This document shows, one piece after another, positions 39,220-52,431 of a stretch of DNA of 64,000 nt. Source of the stretch: Elysia crispata (lineage: Eukaryota; Mollusca; Gastropoda; Plakobranchidae); NCBI GenBank assembly GCA_033675545.1, contig JAWDGP010006429.1, positions 186,001-250,000 on the forward strand, in the 5' to 3' direction. Both the position numbers and the translations under genes were made by a program. Below the pieces are notes generated by a model. That model did not search any database. It had not been told where the DNA came from and saw nothing but the letters and a program-made list of their open reading frames with translations. Each line of letters begins with the position of its first letter. Within the stretch, counting starts at the first letter, position 1.

Positions 39220-39906
39220 TTTGATGACTGAGCAAGAATAGCATAAAACTTTTCTTTACAATTCAGGTGCCTGTTTGGAAAAGGGAAGATGTCATTTCAA
39301 GCAGAAAAATTTGTACAACGCAGTGAAGCCATGGCATGAGATCGTTTCCATCTTCTTGAACTTATAGAGTAGCTTCCCTTAAAATATCCTGAAATAATAA
39401 TATGACAGAACTGTGTTAAGCTAAAGTTTTCATTTAATGATTGTTATTGTAAATAGAAAACAAAATTATCGTAAAACAAAACAAAATTTATGACAATATT
39501 GTGAATAAAAAAATTAGTTTTATGTTATACTAAATATTAAATATGTGAAATCAGTATCTAGATCTAGATCTAGATTGTCTAGATCTATATATTTCGTGTT
39601 GTTTTTGTGTCTTCACTTTTTCAAGTTTGACGCAAGTTGATAAAGCTACATTTAGATTAAACAAGGGAAACTACTGCAATTCTGCATCTAGAAACAACAA
39701 CAGTAGCTGCTTATTAGCATCCTGCTCATGGCTAAGTGCTCCACAACATCGGTGTGGAGCCCTAGATCTATATATTCTACAATTTAGATTTAAACTCTAG
39801 ATTGACATAACATTCATATCAATGATTATATAGACCTAGTTCTATATCTCCTCTGTAATCAAAACGATCTAGACTTCTAGTAAAAAAGATAACAATTTCA
39901 GTCAAG
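39220..39906. promoter_or_regulatory. Shared bidirectional promoter region of the Acl4-like and TFPT/Nhp10-like genes
   Basis: Only 687 bases separate the two start codons on opposite strands, so both promoters and 5' UTRs lie here. It has a TCTAGATC tract at 39557-39586 and further AGATCTA motifs. No TATA box is convincing. An acceptor-like TTTCAG is at 39895-39900, just before the plus-strand ATG, and a CAAACAG acceptor-like site is near 39271 on the minus strand, so either gene may have a spliced 5' UTR. Confidence 0.6.
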
Positions 39907-42900
39907 ATGGTTGAACCAGAGGATACTGCAAATCTAAAGGCACAACTTGAAGTTATTTCGAAAGAAACTGCCTTTCTTAAAAAATATTTTGCACTTCGTA
40001 AGAGATGTGAACAGCTTCAGCAGGTAAATATTGTGGAAGGTGATCATACTCATACGATCTACCATTTTCGATATTTATTAAGGTTGATGGTAAACACAAT
40101 GTGTTACGCTGGACCGGAGGAGCACGGGGTGGTAGACACAATGTAGTACGCTGCTGGGAACACGAGATGGTATACAAAGCATGTTTCGCTGCTTAGAAGA
40201 TGGTAGACGCAGCATGTTACGATTCTGGGATTATGGGGTAGTACTAGTAGACATAGCATGTTACGTTGTTGGAACAATACATGTATCTGCTCGGCGTGTT
40301 ACGATTCTGGGATCATAGGGTAGTACTAGTAGACATAGCTTGTTATGTTGTTGGCAGCAGAATACATGTATCTGCAGAGTGTTGGGCACTTCTGGGCTCA
40401 TGAGGTGGTAGACACAGCTGGTGCACTACTGGGCTCAAGAGGTGGTAGACACAGCAAGGTGGATTACCGGCTCATGATGTGGTATACACAGGGTGTGCAC
40501 TTCTGGGCTCACAAAGTGGTAGACACAGCGTAGTGCACTGGGCTCACGAGATGGTAGATATAGCGTGGTACACTACTCTGCTCACGAGGTGGTAGACTCA
40601 GTGTGGTGCACTACTCGCCTCACGAGGTGGTAGGCTAGACATGGCATCTCACATTTTTTTTTTTTTTTTTGCAATTTTGAAGTAGACACGAAATCGTAAC
40701 AATAATTACAATTTGGACAATGGTAAATTTTTGCTTATAGACCGATTTTTAAGATTTTGGTAATAAGGAAAAAAAGTCCTCCCGTTGCTTGAAGAGAGTT
40801 TTAATTTTTTAAACTTATTTTGCCTAATTATCCTCCTTTTTGTGCAGAAGCACTTCAAAGACGAAACAAAATTCACAAAACACATAATATACAGTCACCT
40901 TTATTAAAGGACCAAAAGCATTCTCATTTAAAGAAAAAGTAGATGAAAGTATTTATTTGGCCATTACATTAAAGGCACCAAAGACATCAATATCATAGTT
41001 ATGAAATGATAAACATGATTTGTAAGGTTTAACACATTTTCTATCATAAATAAACAAATAAAATGTGCTAACAAAATGTAACAAAAGAGTTATAAAATTT
41101 AGTATACAAACACTATTAATTTTGGATGATTGATATAGCAACTATATCAATCACTTTATAGAAGTGAAATCTGCGTTATTGAATTAAAAGTATATAATAC
41201 ACAATAAGAATTCTTTATGTCAGTTTTGGAACAAGAACAAACCCCTCCATTCATATAAAGCGGCTCTTCAGTTCTTAATTCTTTTTTTTTCCCTCCCATA
41301 TCTGTTTATGTTGTTTGTAATACAGTAATTACAGTTCTCTATATATGTACTGTAAGAAAGGAAATTCCGGTACCTATGACGTCACAAATCTCAGCGCGCT
41401 TTGAGAAAGCCGTACCTTCCCCACAGCGTAACACGCTGCATGCATCCACTTTGATTTATTAATTTTTTTCTTTTGCCTTAAGATTCTACAACACTATAGA
41501 TCTAGAATCTAGTATTACTTTACTGCCTCCTTTTATCATAGCCTCACATTATGTTTCTATTTTATGCAGTTTTTTCTGTAGACTTTACAAAAGAATTTTG
41601 TTGAAAACAAAACATTGAAAAAATATTAGATTATGTTTGCTTACCATGAAATCATGTAATGATGCATCTGAAAGTGATTTTCTCATTATAGTTTTGATAG
41701 AAAGGCACACTTTAAATTAAAAAAAAAAATAACAACCATTGTTTGGAATGAAACCTTTATACATTTGTAAAAGTTAATATATAAATGTAATTGAGAGAAA
41801 GAAAGGGAAGAAAAATATATTTTAGATCTAGACCAAGACCTCTATCCACTCAAGCCTACTCTCATTTTTTACCTCACTTTGCCTTACACATTTTACAATG
41901 CTAAATTGAGGATCATGCATGTAGTATGTTTTCAGAAACATGCTCATAAAGGATTAAAAAGGTAGGTGCTCAGTCCAGAGAAAAATAAACAAATGGCAAA
42001 ACAAGAAATTAATCCCTTTTTCAATGCTATTTCAAAAGAATCAATGGTTTCATTGACCAAAAAATGATCTCAAGCTGGTCAATTATTAAAATGTCCAAGT
42101 ATTTTGGTTTTTAAAATGAATAAATGATGCCTGCAAATGCAATTTAATATTCTCTTCTGTTGGCCAGAAACAAAAATCTTTCAGTTGATTTTATTGTCTT
42201 TTTTGTTACTAATACAAATTATTTTTTTATAAATGTTTTTTTAATGTGATGTCATGTTCAATATAATGAAACTAAAAGCAATAATAGCAAATTCAGCAGG
42301 GCAAAGTGGATGGGAACCATCCATTTGACTGCAGGTGATGTTCCAGAAATGAGCTCAACAGCAGAACTTTTTGTCAGAATCTCCCATCCTCCACACTTAA
42401 ATAAGAAATCTCGATGGCACTCTTTTTTAACCTTGACTCATGATTATGTCAGCCATCACAGCTATTCATAAAACGTGGAATTTTCAATCTAAATGAGCCT
42501 GTCACTTTGCATTATACTACACTGTAACTATAAAGATATTGTGCTCATGCGATGAAGGTTATGAAGAGTCATGGGCTACATTTACTGCCAGCAACTAAGC
42601 AAGTTATTCATATTTGTAAATGGCGAGCAGTGTGCTGTTGGTGCTGATATAAAAAGGGCTAATGATGCAGTTTCAAGAACTTACTCCGGAAAATAAATTA
42701 AATTATTATTTTTATGGTTTTCTCTCCTTCAGTCTAATGAAAAAATGGTGAACAGAATTCAACATGTGAAAAAGTTGGTGAAGCGCTACAAGAGGGATAA
42801 GAGGTAGTATATTTACCACATTCTCTTTTGACATACATGTAGTGGGCTTTCATTTTCTCCTTTTACAATCTTTTTGTTTGTTTTTTGTTATTGAATTTCA

Positions 42901-45900
42901 ATATTTTGCTTGCTAAAAAAATATAACTTGAGAAATTTGACTTATCTTTTTCTTGATCTTTGCAGTGTTGTTTAGCTTTTTAAGGTCATCTTTTAATGTG
43001 ACTTTTTTGACTTTGCACTAGGTTACAGATTTTTACATTAAAACCTGCTTGTCACTGATGAAGAAAAAGAGTTTCAAATTGAAGCCAGATTTTTTAAATC
43101 ACTTGCCAAAAATTTGAGAGGTTAAGACATACTCTTGCATCAAGTAAAGTGCAAAAACATGTATTAATTATCAGCCTTTTATTTTTGCTACACAGTTTGT
43201 TTTAACTACAGAGGCCATGGAGTGTGATTTTTTTTTAGTCGTGAATTCAGGTTAATTTCTTCACCATGTCTTTTTTTTTATATACAAGAACATTTTTTGT
43301 TTGCATGAGGCTTTTGCATGATCCAGTATTAAAAGGGGATTCATGGCACAAATTTTAATACTTTTTTTTCTTTTAAATTTGATCCATAACACAGTTTTGC
43401 TCATTAGGAATCTAAAAAAAGAAGCCAATCATTTTCAACTCTAAAACTGAAAGTGTTAACAAAATATTCTGATAGCATTGCTCCATAGTTTAAAAAAGCA
43501 CTTATCAGCTTGACTCACCTAAGTATTTAATATCCTTGATCAAAAGTTAAACTCGGGCTTACAGAGGTATGAGGCATGTGATTTGTCAATAAGTTTAATA
43601 ACCCCCTATTTGATAAGAAAACATGTCAGGTCCACCATTGTAAATAATTAATTCTTGTCTAAAGTCTTTCACTAAGATAACTGCAGGGAATGATCTTTGT
43701 ATCTAAAAGATTAAAAAAAAGTGAAAGTAAAAATCCTCTCTCCTTTGCTATAAGGTATCTGATTGCAAGACTGGATGAACATGGAGACAACTTCAGGGAT
43801 GCACAAATTCCTCTAATGTGGGAAGTATGTTTTTAATGTTATCCACACCATTAACATTGGGAAACCAAAAAGAGAACCTTTTTAGAACCTAGGCTAATAT
43901 CATTTTAAAATCTTTCCTTTGATTTCCTTATTTCAATAGAGGAATCTCTTTTTTATATTGAATAAGGAAATAAAATAACATAACATTGAAAAAGTGATGA
44001 AAAATTTCATTATTGAAGAAAAGATAAATTGTGACAAGTAAATAAATATTTAGCAAATAAAAGAATGACTACAATTGGTAGCTCCATTAATTATGGTGGT
44101 TTTTTTTTTTTTTTTTTAAATCTATTCAAAATAAGTTGCTTACCAGTTTCAAAACAATTTTCTATGCTCAGTTAAATATCTCACAAAAAGACATAAATTT
44201 GTATTCAACCCACTCTGTTTAACTGCAGCTGCTTTATATACGCAATGGCACCAACTTTTGGTTCTTGAAAAATGTGAAAGTGTTAGCAAAAGCTTTGCCA
44301 TCTGAGCAGTTTTTCATAATGTCTTTTTTTCTTCAGGAGGATCAACTACTTGGAAACAATCGCAGTACTAGGCATGTAGCCAGTGCTGGTTCTGACTCAG
44401 AGACTGAAAGTAGACAGAGGATGGAGCCTCGGTCTGCAATGTCTTCCATTCAACCTTTGCTCCAGGCTCATGGCATGGGCAATGCAGATCCAGCCAACAA
44501 ATCCAAGAAGGTCAGCTTCATTTCTTTACGTTTTCATGTAGATAAGAAAGTATTTTATCTGTTTTTTGGTTCTTTAACTGTCTCCCCTTCATCAGTACAA
44601 ATTCATAATTTCTATGGGTCAAATATTTAGTCCGGCTGTAATTGTGGGGTACGTCTTGATATTAGGATGGACTTTCTATATGGGCTCTAGCCCCACTGTC
44701 GATAGGTGAATGTGTGACTTTATATTTCATTTATGCCCTGCCTGACAGAGGTGTAAGTTTGATATGCAAAAAAGCCTCAGATCACTTGTTGTGAACATTC
44801 AAACAGTATTCTAAAATCCAATAGAGGCAACTTTGAAAATGTTTTGTATTGAAAATATATAATCAAGCCAGAATAAAAATAACCCTGCATGTACCATCTT
44901 TTTTTAAGTGGGAAAAACGAAATGGTTAGCATACCTGGTCTTGGCTCGGCATTGCAGAGTGCTCAGTATAGGATTGTTGGTCCAGTTTAAGCCCATACCA
45001 TTTGCTTTTTGGTATACATTATGACTTAAACCTTAACTGTCAGCCTTATGCTGTATCTAGATTTGTGAGTGCTTATGCCATTCTATTTGTTTTATTCACA
45101 TTGTCTCACTTTTTAATTTTTGCCCAGTCTACACTAAAATGTCTCAAGCTTACATCAATATTCATTTCACAGGTAAAACAGGAGAAAGAAAAGGACCCCA
45201 ATGCTCCAAAGAAACCTGCTAATGCCTTTTTAATGTTTTGCACCACACAGAGAACTGCTGTTCAAGAGGAATACTTTAAGGTAGTCTTGCGATAAAGAAT
45301 AGATAATGTCTTATAGGTCCATAGAGGTGAAATGAAAGTTTTAGAGATCTGCTCATTGTTTATTTATAATTTTTACAAAAAACATTTTGTTCAAGCCATC
45401 ATGAAAAGTGTAAAATTCCAAGATCTATCAATATATCTGGGTTCCACTTACTCTCTCTTTCCATCTGACTCTGTTTTCTCTGAATATCAGAATGTTTGTC
45501 TGCCTCCTCTCTCACATACAAACAAGCTCACAGACTCAAGAGTTTGTATGTCTTATTCGACATAATTTTTGTCCTTCTCCCTAGAATTTCCTTTCTTATT
45601 TTATTTCTCTCAGTCTCTTTTGTCTGTCAGTCTTATGTATACAAAAACTGCTCTTAAATTCTCCACTCTCTACCTTTCTGTCTTTACAATGTTTGCTCTC
45701 CGTTTTTTTGGTCTTTCCCTTTCTTTATGTATCCCTTTTTCCCTCTACTGGCTGATGCCTCTATTTTTACAATTTTTTTTCTCTATTGAGTCTGTGACCA
45801 AAAAAATTCACATTTATTCATGAAACATGCTCAGCTCAATATTTAATTGCTAGTGAATACCTGGGTATTTTCTTTATATAATCCAGATCTATGATTATTT

Positions 45901-47532
45901 AGGTTTCATTAGCAAGATTAATTTCAACCAGGAAAATATATCTTGACAGATTTTCCCAGGTGCATAAGAATTATTGAGCATGAAATGTGAAACAAAGAAA
46001 AGGACACTTGAATTCCTTTTAATTTGTCAAGACCAAATCTTAATTTTATTTGTATGTGAAATTATTCTATCTTATATTCTTTAAGTTTAACCTTAAAAAA
46101 ATTTTAGCCTGAAATAAGAAAAATAATTTATTTATATTTTCACATTTAAATGAAGCTCGATTGATATATCTCATTCTCTTAAACACTGTTACCTTGACCT
46201 CTAAATGACCTGGAGTCTGCCGAGCCCAAGGTCATTAGAAAGGAGCAACTACAGTACACATATTAGTGAATTTAGATGAAATTGCAATGGAGATATCAAT
46301 GAGATTTATACTTTTACTTATTGTGCTCTACTAAATGAGAATTATGAAAAATAAAACCCTTTAGAAATTAAAGTCATTTCAAAATATGCCTAGTTCAATT
46401 CGGTTTTATATTTTAAACTTAACACTTTCTTTTATAGCATTCTTGTTTTTTTTAATGTTTAGGTTAGAACTGTTTTTTTTTTCATTTTACATACAGGAAT
46501 GTGATTTCAAAAAGAGTGTTATGTAACTATTGGAAGGATAAATGAGAAGATGCAAGTAGTGCTGCATTGTTCAAGAGTATTTTATGATATCCATTCCTTG
46601 CTATAATTGTCAACTGGAATTGTTAAGGTCTCTCATTGATATGTTATCGAAATTTAAAGCAGAGCTCATGATCCTCAACTAGATAGCATAACTCTTTGAC
46701 TTTGATCTGTCTATATCATCCCTTTATATATTTATATGAATATACATATGTATGTAAATAGTATACAAACAGTGCAAAAAGTGAAGAAGAGAAAAAAAAA
46801 CAACTGACAGTGTTAAATTTAGGAATGATCGTTCCATGAAAGTTAAACAGATAATATTGTGTTTTTAGAATTGGAAACTATTTAAATAAGAACTAGAAAT
46901 TATAGCAGCTACCAAATGATGTGCTGAATTTAGATCAATTCTTCGTGAAGCAAGAAATAAAAATTATCAAATATACATGAAAACGTTTAACAAATGCGTC
47001 TATGTGTTTACAGGAGCACAAAGAGGAGATTGCCCACCATGAACTAACCAAATCATTAGCACATCAGTGGAATGCTCTTGTTCATGAGGAAAAAAGGGTA
47101 CGTTGTGTTGCTGTGTGATCTAAATAGATGCCTTTTATACAGAATTTAAATGATTTTCTATCTGATTATAATTTATAGCCAACCCCACATGCCTCATACT
47201 GAGAGCAGAAGAGTATATTCATATTACTGTTAAAAAATTTCGTTTTGGCTTTTAGATAAAGGCCTTGCCATAGTTGCATGAATTTTGTAGTAATTTATGA
47301 GAGGCGAAATGTTTGGTTTTACTGTAGCTTTAATTTTATTTTGCGTACATTTTTTCTCTAGATATACTATGAAATGTACGAGAGAGAAAAGGAACGATAT
47401 GAGCGTGAAATGCGAGTTTACAAGCCGAAGGCAGAGACTTCAGTTGGAGATGCGATTGCAAGCACTGTTCCTGATCCTAACTCTTCATCTGCTGATGATA
47501 GCTTGTCTTTCAAAGAAGAATTGGACATTTGA
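39907..47532 (+). CDS. INO80-complex subunit-like protein: TFPT-type coiled coil plus Nhp10-type HMG box, 7 exons, 264 aa
   Basis: Exons: 39907-40023, 42733-42803, 43755-43824, 44337-44510, 45173-45280, 47014-47097, 47362-47532. Phases match and the sum is 795 nt ending in TGA. Residues 1-86 form a coiled coil (LRKRCEQLQQSNEKMVNRIQ) followed by RYLIARLDEHGDNFRDAQI. These align with human TFPT (ring-like phrases RFLMRVLDSYGDDYR and ERVLNRLHQVQR). An acidic/polar linker follows (SDSETES). An HMG box runs from DPNAPKKPANAFLMF (about 152) through HQWNALV (W199) to EREKERYEREMRVYKPK (about 231). The closing YY..Y..ERERY..EM..Y pattern resembles yeast Nhp10. The tail is acidic (DDSLSFKEELDI). Inferred role: DNA- or nucleosome-binding arm of the INO80 remodeller in the nucleus. 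An unrelated HMG protein such as HMG20 fits less well because its box precedes its coiled coil. Intron 1 is 2.7 kb and holds a minisatellite. Confidence 0.85.
40085..40645 (+). repeat. Minisatellite in intron 1 of the TFPT/Nhp10-like gene
   Basis: Diverged units of about 38 bp built on GGTGGTAGACACAGCGTGGTGCACTACTGGGCTCACGA. At 40219-40384 the array has a longer period: an 82 bp unit starting ACGATTCTGGGAT is repeated twice. Confidence 0.9.
41377..41384. promoter_or_regulatory. TGACGTCA (cAMP response element consensus) in intron
   Basis: A perfect palindromic CRE octamer sits in a CpG-containing patch (41370-41450) inside intron 1 of the TFPT/Nhp10-like gene. A chance match is possible. Confidence 0.3.
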
Positions 47533-50253
47533 AAAATATGTCTAGACGATTTTTCATTAAGATCGATACTGATATTTTCTTTTGCAAAATGTGGCAGAGA
47601 TTTAGGGTTTTGTTTATTTGCAACAGTTAAGACTTTAAGGAAAACTGAGTCACAAATCACCTATATTTGTTGTTTTGCAAAGGCTCTGTGGAATAGAAAT
47701 ATATTATTTGTTAGCCTATGTTATTTGGTTAGAAATGGCAAATACACTCCAATATGGTGCCAAAAAGTGAATAATTGAAAACTGGCCCAAATTTCCCTGC
47801 TTGTCTTGCATGTGTTCAAATGATGAAAACAAATATTCTTTAAGTGACCAATGGCTGTTAATGATTTTTAATTGAATGCTTGGGATTAAGGTTTTCAATA
47901 TCTTTTGTCCATATATGAGTCGTATAGCTCTCATAAAGACAAAAGAAATATATATCTCTCAAAGGAAGATTACATATTTTTTTAGCAATGAAAATTATGT
48001 TAGAAGATTACCTTTACACTGTTGAACCCTGTAATATACTCCCATTTGATCATAGACCGAAAAATATAGCAGAAGTGCTATATAGGCCAAGCTGCAGAGC
48101 CTTAGTGTGTACATTGCAGGATAAATAAGCCCAATTTTAATCACTCTTATACAATTATTACATGGAAACTTATCGGATAGTCATAACCATTAATATATAA
48201 TATCATGAATTTGCATCTGTCAGCTAGTGGTGATGGGAATAAGTTAAATTTCAGTTAAGCATTCATTCCTTTCATTAAAATTGTATGTCACACATTTGTC
48301 ACTGTAAATTGGTTGCACCATAATAGTAAGGCTTATTTTAAAGAAAAAAAAATATAGATATGATTTATCAGTTTACTGTGGAAATTGTTCATCTTGTAGA
48401 ATTAAAATACTGTTGTCATGATTTTTTTGTCTATTCTAACATAACCAATGTTTTTTGTGTGTTTTTTGCATCTTTACTGTTCTAGATTAAAAAAAAAAAA
48501 TTAACATTTTTATTTTTTTATTTGTTATTTGCTTTTAATATGATTTGTTTGTTGTTATTAACCTTAGCAGTAGTTAAGGAATAAGATGAAAAACCTAATA
48601 ATTCATTTTAAATGGAAAATTATTGGTTTTTGCAGACAAAAAGAGTTAACTAAATTGTAAGGAAAGAACAGTTTTTCATGGTACAAAAATGTTTTTTGTT
48701 ACTAATTTGAACACTAAAATAAAGCAATATGAAATAGCATGTCTTACTTTTCTTTCTTTATAAAACAATGCCAACTTTAGTACCATAAAAAAAAAAAATT
48801 AAACCTAAAATATTTAAGACTAGCCCAACATAGGACATGAAATGAGCATAAAGTGTTAAATAGGATAATAATTATTTAGTAAATTGAGGTTCCCAGGAAC
48901 TGACTTAGGCCTGATTTAATTTGTGTAAAATTTTATTCTATTTTCAAAATAGATTCGTAAAGAAGGCACACTAATGGCAATCTTTAAAATGTAGAACTAG
49001 AACAGTAGAAATACAAGTTGCTTAGGCTTTGAATGTTGTAGAAAAGTGTGTTCATACTTGCACAAAAATGAATTTGAAAAATTACTATATTGATATAACC
49101 ATAACATTGCTATGTCTTGGTATGTAGGAATCATGCAAATCTTTGTAAAAACAAAATCTTCTACAGATTGGTGTCACTATTTTTCATAAATAATTAAACT
49201 TTTGTAAGTGACAATTTAACGTTTTCTGATTACCCTATCAAGTGCAAAGGAATCTGTGCACGATTTCGAAACAGTCAAGATGTTAACACACAGTAATCGT
49301 AAAATCAATATTTTTTGCTGTCCTAGTCTGACCAATTGAAGGCAGTCGATATGGAAGGTAAAAATAATCACTTATAACCTCCATTTAACTGGTTATTTTG
49401 TCAGTATTGGCCCTTATAGTTAAACTAGCTGACTTGAAATGTCATTCTTAAGGCTTAATGAAACAAGCAACCAAGTTTTAGTCTCTCTCTACATATCTTC
49501 AACATTTTTTGTCAGGAAATGTTTATAGTTTGGAATTCATAATAACGCACTTGAAGCCAAATCACAGGAAATGAATTAATTAAAAATACATAAAAAAGTA
49601 AGATCAGATTCACAGGATGAGAAAATCCAGTAACTTTTATATCAAACTTTTTGGTTTTTCATAATTTCAATGGACATGATATTTTTTCTTGGCAGTTATC
49701 ACCACTTTACAATTGTAAATCCTCACTTCAAAATCGCCAAAATGAATATTTGTACCCTACTGCTTATATGAAATATGTTGTAATACATGAAAATTATATG
49801 TACACATGCTGTCTCCTCAATTCTGGTCAATTCAATACTTGATTATTGTTAATTTTTTAATCACAGAAAGTAAAAAAAACCCTTTTGACATATGACATGA
49901 TCCAGCCAGTGAAAATGAAATATTTTAGGGTAAGAAAAAACTTTATTAATTCTTTAGAATGCAAAATCTGCCCTCTCCATGACAGAATATACATGTATAC
50001 AGTTGATAATTGCAATGCATATACAAATATTTTGAAAACATTCATTTTGAGTTAAATTTCAGGGGCCAATAAATTTGTTGCAAAAAATTTCTCTTAGGAT
50101 CACTATCAAAGATCTTTTTGACGCAATCAATAAAGTTCATTTTGCTTGATGCAGTGAACCTCCGTATGGATTGAAAAAAGTTATGCCAACATGATGAAAA
50201 AAAATTTCTTTCACTCAATCCTTGTTTGCACCCACCCTAACCCAAGCCTGAAT
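47533..50253. other. Convergent region between TFPT/Nhp10-like gene and enkurin
   Basis: Holds the long 3' UTR candidate of the upstream gene (to about 48.74 kb), then AT-rich sequence with no recognisable coding exon, and the enkurin 3' flank. Confidence 0.6.
48718..48723 (+). promoter_or_regulatory. Candidate poly(A) signal of the TFPT/Nhp10-like gene
   Basis: AATAAA lies about 1.19 kb after the stop codon at 47532, in AT-rich sequence without other genes. It would give a long 3' UTR; an earlier variant signal is possible. Confidence 0.4.
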
Positions 50254-52361
50254 TTAATTCCCAATGTAAATTATCTTGTGCTTTTGGAACAATTCAATAT
50301 CTCTTTCTAGCTGTTTCATTTGGGCCTCCATCCGTTCCTTTCTGTTCTTCTTAGGGGCTGTGTCAGGCACCACTGACAATCCTTGGTATTGATCATGTAT
50401 ATCCTCCCAATTGGTTTTAAGCCCATCCAAAATGGCAGCACGCTCCTCCTCTGTCAGCTGTCGTAGAGCTCCGCGCCTGAAGTGCTCAGCAATGTACTGG
50501 TCATATTCCTCTTGGGCCCTCTTGATCTCTTCTTTGCGTTTTGTGAGATAAGTAGGCACTTCTCCAAACTCCTTCATGATGAAAACGAAGTAAAAATTAG
50601 AATACAAGAGTTGAAGCTAAACCAGAGATCACCTCTAGATACAATATTACAAAAAATGAACAGAGAAAAAGACTAAATTTTATTTTTAAACAGCACTCAA
50701 ATCAGAATTCTCTACAGGATTATTACCAATCCTATATAGATGTATAGATAACGCTGACACATGGCCACTTCAATATTTCTATTCATTGACCGTTTGATCA
50801 CTAACAAAATCTCCTCATTAAAAATAAGATTTTAATTCCAAGTCAGATAGCAAAAAGGTAGACAGACCCTCATAGTAATAACATTTAATTTTTTTCTGAC
50901 TAACAAGTGAAGGTTGACGAGGATATCACCATGCCTTAAAACTACTTCATAGATAAAAAAAATTGTGTGAGGGTTTCAAGGAAGAAGAGCAAGATGGAAA
51001 GAAATGCTTAAATTTGTGTAGAGAGGATAGTGTTGGAAATGCCATCTACAGCTGGTTGCATTATTAAGATTTCAGAGCTAAATATCCCTTCAAGACCATT
51101 ACAAAATTTAGTCATTTCAAAGCAAAAAAATATTAAGATGGTTATGAAGAGAGAGAAAGAGATCCAAGGAAACTTATAGAAAGACCTTTTTGTGCACGTA
51201 GACAGGCTCGTAGCCAGAAGGAACCAAGTCATGTGTGTCGCCATGTCTGGTATCGGCATATTTCTTTCCTGGAAGTTTGGGAACAGCTGTTATATTTTCC
51301 ACTGCATTTGTGCAGATGAAATTCTTAGTTGTTTTAAGGCCCATGAGGGGTGTGTCATCCTTAGATGGGACAGCCGGCCTTCTTCTTTCTTCATCAGGAT
51401 ACTTGAATGTTTCCTCTATGAAGATACAGAAGATAAAGAGTAATTGAATCATTCTCCTTTCTCTAGTGGGATATTCACCTATAAATTTAGAAGGTGTTAT
51501 ATTTAGATGAACATTTAACAACTAACTTAACAGAGAAAGGATAAGCATGTGTATTAATGAGCTTTTCAAACAGCAAATATAATTTGCATAACCTTATTAA
51601 TGTTGGTGGTTCATCTGCTAAAAGTTAAATTCAAACTGAAAGTAAATGTCATGGTGCTACTGGATTTTGTTTCCACAATAATGCAACTATAAAAGCTTTT
51701 TAAATTTGCATGTCTGGAGCATTACAAGCAGTTGATGTATTTCCTTACTTTAATAACTGAAAAAAAAAATGTTCATATATTATTTTTCATGTGCGCAGTT
51801 CTATTTCACTTCACAAGTTGTTTTCTTGTTTGTTGGTGGTCCATAAGTTGCTCAAAACTCTTATTTTTGTGTGCCTGTGGATCATACTTCATGAGAAAGT
51901 TAATCATTCAGCTTACATGATACTATTAAAGATCTCCATCTCATCCTAGGCAGTGTCTTTTGATCTTCTGTGCATTCTAAAAATGAAGTGTATATTTGTT
52001 TTTCTCATTTTTAATTTTATCTTTCAGGTGATCAAGTCGTCACTAGTTTGATGTAATAACGTAAGAGGCAGTATGTCAAGATAAGACGATATTTTTTATA
52101 ACTAAAAAATTTTTCATAGGACAGCAACTTGACATTTCATACTTTAGTTTCAAATTTGATCTCTATCTGTAGAGAATTGTCCAAGACTTTTGAGAAAAAC
52201 TCAGGTAAATATTATTTAATCCTTAAAATTCTGTTGTTACAAACTAAAAAATAATGAAATATGGTTAATAAATGATAAGAATGATCATCATAATGATATT
52301 AGTATATAATTATCTTGCTGATAATACTAATAACCATAATAGTACTACCACTACTAGTAAC

Positions 52362-52431
<70 letters not shown>

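Noticed and set aside
40085..40645. CRISPR-like alternation of repeats and spacers
   Set aside because: Units are adjacent, diverged and eukaryotic intronic; this is a minisatellite.
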